From Bifidobacterium catulorum (GTDB lineage Bacteria > Actinomycetota > Actinomycetes > Actinomycetales > Bifidobacteriaceae), in the NCBI RefSeq assembly GCF_003129925.1, contig NZ_QFFN01000007.1:1-64000 (forward strand): DNA of 64,000 nucleotides. Direction: 5' to 3'. This document shows, piece by piece, positions 18,165 through 26,500 of the stretch. Position numbers and translations under genes: made by a program. Each line of letters opens with the position of its first letter. Position 1 is the stretch's first letter. The notes beneath the pieces are model-generated. The model was not told the origin of the DNA. It saw only the letters and a list, made by a program, of their open reading frames with translations, and ran no database searches.

Positions 18165-18950
18165 ATGGCGGAAGCGCTGCAGAAGATCAGACATTACATT
18201 CCGACCGCGATCGCGGTGATCGTCCTGGTGGCGGCGTGGGAGATATGGTGCCGCGTGGGAAACGTCTCCCCCACGATGATCTCGTCGCCAAGCGAGATCG
18301 TGGACGCGACCATCGACACATGGCCCACCCTATGGCCGGCCACGCTCATCACCGCCTACGAAGGATTCGTGGGGTTCGCGCTCGCCGTGGTCTGCGGCAT
18401 CATGATCGGCATCGTGTTCTATTGCTCGCGCGTGCTCAACGCCGCGTTCTTCCCGCTGCTGGCCGCCGCACAGACGATGCCGCTGATCACTATCGCCCCG
18501 CTGTTCATCATCTGGTTCGGCTTCGAGATCTCCGGCAAGATCGCAATCGTGGCCGTGTTCGGGCTGTTCCCCATCGCCGTGCAGACGATTCGCGGATTGG
18601 AGTCGGTGCCGCAATTCTATTCCGACGTGGCGCTCACCTGCGGGGCAACGCCCGTGTGGACGCTGTGGCATGTGAAGCTGCGCGTGGCGGCGCGGCAGAT
18701 CTACGGCGGCATCCGCATCTCGGCCGCATATATCTTCGCGACGGCGGCGACCGCGGAATATCTGGGCGCACGCAAGGGCCTGGGCATCTGGCTTCAGGCG
18801 GCGTACAACTCGTTCCGCACGCCGCTGATCTTTTCGGCCACATTCGTAATCGTGGCGTTGACGGCGGTGCTGATGCTGCTGGTCAACGCAAGCGAACTGC
18901 TGCTCCTCGGCCCCGCTTCGGAGGACGAGGATCCTGACGCGCAGGAATAA
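18165..18950 (+). CDS. ABC transporter permease (BPD family), orphan
   Basis: A 261-aa integral membrane protein with about six spans and the binding-protein-dependent permease fold of the SsuC/TauC/ThiX type: ISSPSEIVDATIDTWPTLWP near the start, the coupling-helix region ALTCGATPVWTLWHVKLRVAARQ before GGIRISAAYIFATAATAEYLG, and a hydrophobic C-terminal span. Such permeases import sulfonates, thiamine precursors or similar small molecules, but the substrate is not readable here. GGAGG lies nine bases ahead of the ATG at 18165; longer upstream reading is out of family. No ATPase or binding-protein gene is adjacent, so its partners must be elsewhere. The last six codons and stop are the first unit of a 30-bp tandem repeat. 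Confidence 0.85.
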   Translation: MAEALQKIRHYIPTAIAVIVLVAAWEIWCRVGNVSPTMISSPSEIVDATIDTWPTLWPATLITAYEGFVGFALAVVCGIMIGIVFYCSRVLNAAFFPLLAAAQTMPLITIAPLFIIWFGFEISGKIAIVAVFGLFPIAVQTIRGLESVPQFYSDVALTCGATPVWTLWHVKLRVAARQIYGGIRISAAYIFATAATAEYLGARKGLGIWLQAAYNSFRTPLIFSATFVIVALTAVLMLLVNASELLLLGPASEDEDPDAQE

Positions 18951-19080
18951 GCGCCCATAAACACTGACGCGCAGGAATAAGCGCCCATAAACACTGACGC
19001 GCAGGAATAAACGTCGAATAAACACTACCGCGCAGGAATAAGCGCCCAATAAACAACGTAGTGCGGAAGTAAACGCCCAA
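18934..19080. repeat. 30-bp tandem repeat seeded in the permease stop codon
   Basis: Units start at 18934 and 18964 (30 identical bases: CTGACGCGCAGGAATAAGCG plus CCCATAAACA), then 18994 and about 19025 with changes, then a decayed unit at about 19053-19080. The first unit encodes the permease C-terminal Asp-Ala-Gln-Glu and TAA stop; later units each repeat that stop in non-coding DNA. The repeat thus seems to have expanded from the end of the gene. Confidence 0.8.
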
Positions 19081-19084
19081 CAGG

Positions 19085-19240
19085 CCACGCCGCCCCGCTA
19101 CGTGCCGGACTTCCCCCTACGTGACGGACACCTCGCTACGTGTTGGACTTTGCACTACGTGACGGGAACACAATCGCTGCAATACCAACGATCACGGTTT
19201 TCGGCACCCAACACGCAACACCAAGTCCGGCACGTATGCG
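19085..19240. repeat. CTACGTG-type repeat element, copy 1 (right of permease, end of pilus locus)
   Basis: Several short units read like CTACGTG(A/C)CGGACTT (near 19098, 19117, 19136, 19155), followed by a 60-base core at 19155-19214 that contains GGGAACACAATCGCTGCAAT. The core matches 32240-32299 at 56 of 60 positions in the same orientation; all four differences are transitions. The element lies 6 bases beyond the stop of the accessory pilus gene, and with copy 2 it brackets the whole pilus locus. Confidence 0.8.
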
Positions 19241-19245
19241 CCCGG

Positions 19246-20085
19246 TCAGTCGCGCCGCCGCAGCTGGGTGTGGACGAACATGGCGGCGAAGGCTATGGCG
19301 CCGAGTATGACGGCGGCCTCCACGTATCGCATGATGGCGGCACCGGTTTTGGCGATGTCGGACCGGCCGGGCGTTTCAGGGGCCGTCGGCGTCGGTGTCG
19401 GCGTCGCACCCGGCTCAGGCGTGGTCGTGGGACCGGGCGGCACGGGCAGTTCCTCGAATTTGGGCGCGGCGGTCACCTGATAGTCCGATGCCCCGGCGTC
19501 GAATTCGGGAATGGTCACGAAGAAGGGGTCGCAGCGGTATTTCCGGTTTGCGTCGGCCACGCCCACACGGTTCACGAGGTAGAGTCCGGGGGCGAGCCCG
19601 CTGATGGTGACGGTGCCGTCGCCGCCCGTGCGTCGGTCGGTGTAGTCGTACCGCCCATGCTTGCCGGCGTAGTCGGCGATCTCCTTGGCGGCGGCATTGG
19701 CCTGTGAGGAGGTGAGCTCCCCCCACTCGCGGTCGAATCGTTTGAAGGGTGCCCGCGTGGTGAAGCCGCTGATGCCGGTCCCGTCGTCGTTGAGCGTGAC
19801 GCCGGCCACATAGGCCACGGCGTAGGTGTCGCCGACGAGCGGGTGTCCGCCGGAGGCATCGCCGCCGCCTCTGGCGGATATGGTGAGGCTGCCGTTTGTG
19901 GCGGATGCGGCGTTCGCCGCGGTCCCGAATGGCGTAAGCGTCACCGTCATGGCCATCAGCAGGCAGACCAGTATGCCGAATACGGTGTCGATGCGACGTA
20001 TGGCATGTCGTCGAAGTCCCGTGGGACGCCCTCCGCGACGGCAACCGCTGGATCTTGTGGCTGCGTTATGCACGATGGGTTCCAT
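19246..20085 (-). CDS. Sortase-anchored accessory pilus-locus protein
   Basis: A 279-aa exported protein. A basic N terminus (RRGGRPTGLRRHAIRR) precedes a hydrophobic signal segment ending in GTAANAASATN. The middle resembles a pilin/SpaA domain (SLTISARGG ... GTVTISGLAPGLYLVNRVGV), then a Pro/Thr spacer (PGPTTTPEPGATPTPTPTAP), IAKTG at 244-248, a membrane span and LRRRD. IAKTG resembles LAxTG, the motif of class E housekeeping sortases, so it may be attached by a different sortase from FimA. AAAGGAGA precedes the ATG, and the gene overlaps the end of srtC by 20 bases, suggesting coupled translation. It is probably a minor or basal pilin. Confidence 0.75.
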   Translation of the reverse strand: MEPIVHNAATRSSGCRRGGRPTGLRRHAIRRIDTVFGILVCLLMAMTVTLTPFGTAANAASATNGSLTISARGGGDASGGHPLVGDTYAVAYVAGVTLNDDGTGISGFTTRAPFKRFDREWGELTSSQANAAAKEIADYAGKHGRYDYTDRRTGGDGTVTISGLAPGLYLVNRVGVADANRKYRCDPFFVTIPEFDAGASDYQVTAAPKFEELPVPPGPTTTPEPGATPTPTPTAPETPGRSDIAKTGAAIMRYVEAAVILGAIAFAAMFVHTQLRRRD

Positions 20086-20977
20086 GCTTCGGTCTCCTTT
20101 CATCGTGGCCGGCGTTGCGTGCGGCGACTCCGGCGGCCGATCGACGCCGTTTGCGAATATGATGCGCCACGCCACCGCCGACGAGCAGCGTCGCGAGTCC
20201 GATGAGCGGTATCAGATACTGCGGAGGGATGTGCAGACCGAATTGGTTGGCGGCCTGCCCGTCCATGTCGGGCGTGTAGGGCACGCGGTGGGCGTGCACG
20301 AGCAGTCGGTGCGTGTTGACGCCGTATGGCGTGCAGGTGATGAGTGTGGCCTGGTCCTTGCCGGCGGTGATGCCGAGCGAGGTGGTGTCGGTGGGCAGCA
20401 CCGTGCTGATGCCGTCGACTTGGTAGGCGTAGGTTTCCTTGAGGATGCGGAAGAAGAAGAGGTCGCCCTTCTTCATCTGGTCGAGGTCGGTGAACAGTTT
20501 GGCGCTGGGCAGTCCGCGATGGCCGGACACTGCCGTGTGCGTGGATGCGCCGCCCACCGGGAAGGACGTGCCTTCGAGATGGCCGATGCCCACCTGCAGT
20601 ACCTTTTCGGCCGTGCCGTGGTAGATGGGCAGGGTTTCGTGGAGACGGGGCACGGTGATGTAGCCCATCATGCCGTGTCCGTCGATGTTGAGTATGGATT
20701 GGTATTGCTTGTCGGACGCGGCCGTGTTGACCGCGCCGGCGAGTGCGTTCGTGGAGCCGCCGGCCGCCTGCTGCGCAAGATGCGTGTTGTAGTCGCGGGC
20801 TGCCTGGAGCACGCGGGCGTACTGTTCCTCGCTCATGGCGTTGACGGCGGCATCGTAGTTGCCTACGGCGCGGCTGGCGTTACGCATGATGAGCATGTTG
20901 CTGATCGTCGGGTAGAACAGCACGAGCAGTCCTCCGATGATGACCAGCACAGGCAGTATGTCACGCAGCTTCTTCAT
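20066..20977 (-). CDS. Class C (pilin-polymerising) sortase
   Basis: A 303-aa membrane-anchored transpeptidase. The N-terminal span (LPVLVIIGGLLVLFYPTI) and a second C-terminal span (YLIPLIGLATLLVGGGVA) before a basic tail are typical of class C sortases, which link pilin subunits through isopeptide bonds. Catalytic residues are visible: H153 in SGHRGLPSAKLFTDLD, C215 in TLITCTPYGVNTHR, and R224. I do not see a clear Asp-Pro-Phe/Trp lid motif in the region before residue 100. It lies downstream of fimB and fimA, so their pilins are its likely substrates. GGGAAAG is ahead of the ATG. Confidence 0.93.
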   Translation of the reverse strand: MKKLRDILPVLVIIGGLLVLFYPTISNMLIMRNASRAVGNYDAAVNAMSEEQYARVLQAARDYNTHLAQQAAGGSTNALAGAVNTAASDKQYQSILNIDGHGMMGYITVPRLHETLPIYHGTAEKVLQVGIGHLEGTSFPVGGASTHTAVSGHRGLPSAKLFTDLDQMKKGDLFFFRILKETYAYQVDGISTVLPTDTTSLGITAGKDQATLITCTPYGVNTHRLLVHAHRVPYTPDMDGQAANQFGLHIPPQYLIPLIGLATLLVGGGVAHHIRKRRRSAAGVAARNAGHDERRPKHGTHRA

Positions 20978-21109
20978 TGCGGCTTTCCCGGGATGGTGGA
21001 TTTTGGTGGTTGCAGTGGTGGGAACGATGGAGACGGCGGGGATGATGGAGACGGCAAGGATGCGTATGTGGGGAGAGTCGGTCTTTTTTTGACGGTGAAT
21101 CAGTGGACG

Positions 21110-21535
21110 CCTCCCCTCAGGCCGCCTTCAGCGCCCAGCTCCCCTCCGTCAGGAGGGGAGCCAGATCCAACATGGACCTCAGCACATCCGGCTGCCCAGC
21201 TCCCCTCCGTCAGAAGGGGAGCCAGTCTGACGTGCGGCGCCTTCCATGCCGTTGGCCCAGCTCCCCTCCGTCAGGAAGGGAGCCAGATCCAACATAGACC
21301 TCAGCGCCGTCCGAACGCCCAGCTCCCCTCCGTCGAGAGGGGCCACACAGGACGGCGGCAGCGGACGGCAGACCCTCCGCAGCTCCCCTCCGCGAGGAGG
21401 AACGCCACACCCACATGGGCCTCAGCACCATCCGGCTGCCCAGCTCCCCCTGACCTTAGCCAAGTCAAACGACTCTCGGCTCCGGCTCCCCTCAAGATTG
21501 AGGGGAGCTGTCAGCAAAGCTGACTGAGGGGAGTT
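21110..21535. repeat. 61-bp tandem array of CTCCCCTC repeats between srtC and fimA
   Basis: Six units begin with CCCAGCTCCCC or a close variant at 21134, 21195, 21256, 21318, about 21377 and 21438, a step of about 61 bases. Each unit has CAGCTCCCCTCCGTCAGGAG (varied) and then a partly conserved tail such as ATCCAACATGGACCTCAGC. After the array come GGCTCCCCTCAAGATTGAGG and GCTGACTGAGGGGAG, the general family modules. The rest of the 581-bp gap is G/T-rich upstream DNA of srtC; no gene is seen. Confidence 0.8.
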
Positions 21536-21558
21536 GAACGCCTGCGCCTACGCACCCG

Positions 21559-23163
21559 TCAGGCGCGCTTGCGGCGGATGGCCCAGACGACGCCGAAGGC
21601 GACGATCAGCACGCCGGCTACGGTGAAGGCGATGGTGCCCATGCCGCCGGTGCCGGGCAGGGTGCTGCCCGTGCTGTTCTTCACCGGGATGACGCCGTCG
21701 GTCGCGGTCTGACCGTAGTTGGCGCCGGCCTCGTTGTCGTACGTGATGGTCACGTCGGCGTCGGTCTGCTCGGTGCCGTTGTCCTTGCCGTCGATCTTGA
21801 CGCCGATGTCGCTGGCAAGCGGGTTGTAGCCGGCCGGAGCGGTCTTCTCGTGCAGCAGGTATTCGCCGTTCTTGAGACCCTTGAGAGTGAGCTTGCCGCT
21901 TGCCGGAGTGGCGAATTCCTGAACGGTGGTGTCGGCGGCGTCGGAGTCCGTGGCCACGCGGTAGGTGGTGTCATCGACCTTCACGAACTTGATGTAGTCG
22001 GCACCGTCCTTGGCCTTGAGCTGGAACACGGCACCGGCGAGGCGCTTGGCCTGGTCGTTGTAGGTGTCGCCGGTGTACTTGTCGACGGTGAACTGGTAGG
22101 TGAAGGTGCGCACGGTGTCGGGCTCGGACTCGCCGGTGCCGTTGGTGCTCGGATTATTCGAGTACTCGATCTTCGCGGAGTTGGTGTTGCCCTTGCCGGC
22201 GACGACGGCGTTCTCGTTGAGCGTGGCCGTGTAGGTGACCACAATCTGCTTGCCGGCGTTGGCCTGCTGCTTGGCCTTGAAATCGGTCATGGACACGGTC
22301 AGCTGGTTGCCGTTGTCGGCAGTGGGCTTGGTCACGGTATAGTCGGTGTTCTCCACGAGAGCATCGGCGGCACCTTCGACCTTGACCGAGGTGATGGCGT
22401 CGAACGTGAGTCCGTCAGACAGCGTGTCCTTGAAGTTGAAGGTGTAGCTGTCGTAGGCGGTCATGTCGGGGATGGTGGAGGTCAGCGTAAAGGTGAGCTT
22501 CTGACCGATCTGCGCGTTGGCGGAGTCGTTGCCGTCCACCTTCTTCTCGACGGTGGGCAGGTCGCCCTTGATCTCGGCGGTCACCGCGGCAGAGTCCACG
22601 GAGACGAGCGTGGCGTACTGGCCGGTGGTGTTGGCCACAGAGGCCCCCTGCACAGCGACCACGTAGTAGCCGTAGTCGAGACCGGCGAACGCGGCGGTGT
22701 ACTTGCCGTCGGTCGGGGTGGCGGAAACCGTGGCGGACGGGTCAACGGCGGTGATGCCGCTGTTGTTCTTCTGCGCCCAGTTGGACGCCTTGGTGGCGAA
22801 GTTGACGAGGTTGGTACCCGTCAGTTTGCTCACATACTCGTAGGCGCACGTGCTCACGGCGGCGGCGTCGCCGGAGCAGTTCGCGCCGCTGGCTGCGGCA
22901 TCGGTGCCGGTGAAGAATCTGCTCCACGAGGCGTCGAGTGTGTACGACACGGCCTTGTCGCCGGTGTCGTCGCTGCCGCTCACGGTGGCGGAGAACATCC
23001 TGTAGGCGTTCGCGGTCTTGCCGGCGAACTTGGCGTCGGCGGTGCTCACGGTCAGCGTGGCGTTGTCGGCCGCGTTGGCGGTGGCGCCGGTCGCAACGCC
23101 GAGGCCGATTGCGGTGGCCGCGGCCGCGGCGACGGCGATGGCCTTCTTCATCAGTGAGTTCAT
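21559..23163 (-). CDS. fimA: Major pilin (FimA/SpaA-type backbone subunit)
   Basis: A 534-aa exported pilin. The signal peptide runs to about ATANAADN. SpaA-type domains follow: a domain ending ATLVSVDSAAVTAEIKGD, a second starting LPTVEKKVDGN with a lysine pair that could carry the pilin linkage, and a CnaB domain with the E-box YLLHEKTAPAGY (435-446), which supplies the Glu for internal isopeptide bonds. LPGTG at 502-506, a membrane span and RRKRA form a canonical sorting signal. AAAGGAAC precedes the ATG at 23163. Its length, the E-box and the neighbouring class C sortase make it the likely shaft subunit. A block of repeats separates it from fimB. Confidence 0.92.
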   Translation of the reverse strand: MNSLMKKAIAVAAAAATAIGLGVATGATANAADNATLTVSTADAKFAGKTANAYRMFSATVSGSDDTGDKAVSYTLDASWSRFFTGTDAAASGANCSGDAAAVSTCAYEYVSKLTGTNLVNFATKASNWAQKNNSGITAVDPSATVSATPTDGKYTAAFAGLDYGYYVVAVQGASVANTTGQYATLVSVDSAAVTAEIKGDLPTVEKKVDGNDSANAQIGQKLTFTLTSTIPDMTAYDSYTFNFKDTLSDGLTFDAITSVKVEGAADALVENTDYTVTKPTADNGNQLTVSMTDFKAKQQANAGKQIVVTYTATLNENAVVAGKGNTNSAKIEYSNNPSTNGTGESEPDTVRTFTYQFTVDKYTGDTYNDQAKRLAGAVFQLKAKDGADYIKFVKVDDTTYRVATDSDAADTTVQEFATPASGKLTLKGLKNGEYLLHEKTAPAGYNPLASDIGVKIDGKDNGTEQTDADVTITYDNEAGANYGQTATDGVIPVKNSTGSTLPGTGGMGTIAFTVAGVLIVAFGVVWAIRRKRA

Positions 23164-23234
23164 CACTGTTCCTTTCTTCTTGATGGACAGATGGATATGT
23201 TGGGAAAATCTTGAGTTATGTGGGGGAGCTGGGA

Positions 23235-23482
23235 AGGTGTCTTCTCTCCCCACCCGGCTTCGCCGGGAGCCCCCTCGTCAGAGGGGGCCAGAGGCACGTG
23301 CCCTCGTTTCGGCGGCGGGCAGTACGTCCGGCTTACGTCGGACGATGTCGAGCCCCCTCAGTCCGCCTTCGGCGGCCAGCTCCCCCTGACCTCCAGGGGG
23401 AGCCAAGTCAAACACCTCTTGGCTTCGGCTCCCCTCATGATTGAGGGGAGCTGTCAGCGAAGCTGACTGAGGGGAGTTGAGC
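23235..23482. repeat. CTCCCCTCA-type repeat between fimA and fimB
   Basis: The 364-bp gap between the two pilin genes holds GGGAGCCCCCTCGTCAGAGG near 23270, CCCCCTCAGTCCGCC near 23353, CAGCTCCCCCTGACC near 23378, CTCCCCTCATGATTGAGGGG near 23430 and AGCTGACTGAGGGGAG near 23462. The last segment closely matches the one before fimA at 21483-21535. No gene is present; the fimA promoter, if separate, would lie here. Confidence 0.7.
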
Positions 23483-23527
23483 CCGCACAATTACGGTCAA
23501 CATCGCATTGGCCGCCAGACCGATTCG

Positions 23528-26500
23528 TTACGCAGCATGAGCGCCTCGCTTCCTGCGCGTACCCGGACCCGCGCCGGAACCGGAACCGGCTCCAGTCCTC
23601 GCGTCTCCATCACCGCTCGCGCCATACCGGTTGCGCAGATACCATGCGGTGCCGGCGGCCACGAGCAGCAGCCCGATGAGCAGCAGCCACGCCGTGCCTT
23701 CACCGCCCGTGCTGGGCAGCGGCGAATAGTTGGTCACGGTCGCCACGTTCTCCTTGGCGTCGTATTGCACGGCCACGGAGTATCCGGCCTCCGACGGCGT
23801 CCGGGTCGTGCCGTCCTTGAAGGTCATGGAGACTTCGTCGACGGTGTACGTGTAGTAGCGCACGATGTCGTCGCCGTTGGCGTCCTTTCCGTCCACGAAG
23901 GCGACGGGCAGGCCCTTGACCACGGTGCGCCACGTGTCGCTCCACAGGGAGCCGTCGGCGTCGGTGAGCGTCACATCCATCGGCATCGTGGTCTCGGTGG
24001 CGTTGCAGTCGGCGTCGTAGCAGGAGATGGTCGTGGCTTCCTGCCGCTTGCCGTCGGCGTCCGTGTAGTAGGCGTGCACCTTGAGGTCGATGGACTTCGG
24101 ACGTTCGAGGGTGCCGTTCCTCCATATCTTCTGGATGGTCAGGTCGACGGTCTTGCAGCCGTTTTCGCCGCACGGATCCTGCCCGTCGCCGGGTTCGGGC
24201 GTGAATCCGCCCGTGTTGTCGTCCACGGCCTTGTCGAGCATGAGCACGGCCTTGGCCGCGGAGACGTAGGCGTTCAACGGCTTGGAGGTGGCGACGGTGG
24301 CGTCCTTGATGCCGACCCAGTTGGTTTTGTCGTCTCCGGCAGCGTTGCTGCTGGCGGTGGCGGAATCGTAGGCGTTGACGACGTCGAAGTAGTTGACGTC
24401 CCAGCGGTCGAGGCCGGTGTTGGCCGTGTCGGCGCCCTTGTCGGAGGTCTTTGCGGCGAATGTCCGTCTTCCGTCCGCCTCGGAGGTGACGGCATCGCCG
24501 GCCTTGGCGTCCGTCGTGCGGTACACGCGGTACGTGTTGTATCGGCCTTCGTCGTCCTTGCCCACGATGTTCTTCACGCTGTTGAAGTTCCATGTGGATT
24601 TCAACGTGGTGGTTGCGAACGGGTCTACAAGGTCTTCGGTGCCGCGAATCGTGTCGGCGTAGGTCATGTGGTCGTTCTGCAGGACGCCTTCGTTGTTGAG
24701 TCCGACGAAGCCGCCGGCATAACCGGTCGCAAGGCCGTTCAATCCGTCGGTCGTCTGCGTGGCGCCGCCGCCGAACACGTCGTACCCGGCCGGCGCGATG
24801 CCGGCGACGGAGGAGTCCACGGCCTTGGTGCGGTTGCCTTTGATGAGCTGGACGCTCAGATTTTCGCGGGTGTTCTCGTCCTGGATGATGCCGTCGTTGT
24901 CGCATGGCAGTTTGATGACGGAGTCGCCGATGGTGATGATCGCCACGTCGGTCTGCTGATTGTTCGTGTCGCTTTTCTTGGACAATGCGACGCCGATCTT
25001 CAGTCCGAAGAGGTTCACATACAGCGTGTCGCCTTCGGCGAGGACCTTGAGATCGAATATCTTGCCGAGTCCGGGGAACCATTTGCCGAGGTCGATGACG
25101 CCGATCTGCTCCGCCTTGTCGAGATACAGCAGTTTGACGAGCGCGTTGACGATGACAAGCAACAGGTCGACGAGCGGCGAGCTGGCCTGGGCGTCGACGA
25201 GGTAGGTGCGTGTGGTCTCGCCGAGGAAGCCGCCGGCGATCTCGTCGCTGGACGTCTTCTTGAGGTTCGTGACCTTCGCGTCGGAGATACGCGCCAGATC
25301 GGCGTAGCCGGCGAATCCGCCGACGACCTCGCGCCCGGTGGCCTTGTCTGTGCCCTTGGTGCTCGTATACGTGGCGTCGCCCTGATGGGAGGCGTTGACG
25401 GTGAATCCGGCGGGAATGCCGGCGACGGACGAATGCTCGGCGTGGGAGCCCCAGATGTCGAGCACGCCGGCGGTGGCGCCGAGCAGGCCGGAGACGCCGG
25501 CATTGTCCACGTCCACGGTGCCGGCCTTGCCGAGGTGGCCGATGAAGCCGCCCGCATAGTTGACGCCGGCGACGCTGTTGAGGTTGGTCACGGTGCCGTA
25601 GTCGACGGTGCCGTTGATGAGACCGCCGCCGAAGCCGCCCGCCGATCCGGTGAAGCGCGTGGAGTCGAGGATGCCCTGCCGACCGGCGTCGTGGGCGCGG
25701 ATCTGGATGCCGTCGGCCACGCCGGCCACGTTCGCATGGTGGAGGAACGTGCGGAAGGCGTCGAGGGCGCTGATGTTGCCGGCTTTGATGAGTTTGAGCA
25801 GCAGTTCGGTGCTGTGGTCGTTGGAGCCATCCGTGCCGTCGGTGCCGGCCACGGACGCCACGGATGTGGTGTCGGCCTGGCCGAAGAATCCGCCGGCGTA
25901 TTGGCCGCCGTCCACGCCGCGCAGACCGTCGACGGCGAGCGTGTCGGTTGCGGAGGCGCCGCCGTTTTCGGTGCCGGCCACCACGGCCTTCATCGACCCG
26001 GCGAATCCGCCCGCAGCACGCGCGTATTTCGTGGTGCCGTCGGTGCCCTTGTAGGCGCCGTCCACGGTGAAGCCCCAGGCCTGGCCGTTGCCGCCGTCCT
26101 TGACGGAGGCGACCTTGGCGCCGCGCACGGTGGATACGGTGGCGTCGAGCACGGAGGCGAGGTCGTTCGGCGTGGAGATCAATGCGTCGAGCAGTTGCTG
26201 GAGGATGCCGTCGGAGGCGTTGGTGTTGACTTCGGCCACACCGGCCGCGGTGATGAGTCCCGCATAGCCGCCGATGGCGTTGGTACCGGAGACACGGCGC
26301 AGGTTGGTCGCGTCCGCGCCGGTGGGCTTGTAGCCGGAGTGGGTGGCGCCGATGGACCAGTGGTCGTCGGACGCCGCCGCGTCGGAGAAGGTCTTGTCAC
26401 CCCAGATCTGTGCGCCGGACGCGTAGCCCACGTAGCCGCCGGCGAATCCGTTCGCGTGGGTCAGGTCGGTGCCGGTGGCGGTGACGGTCATGCCCTGACG

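Noticed and set aside
21134-21460. CRISPR array
   Set aside because: A 61-base step with a hairpin repeat looked CRISPR-like, but both repeat and tail vary, the tails are partly conserved between units, and no cas gene is near.
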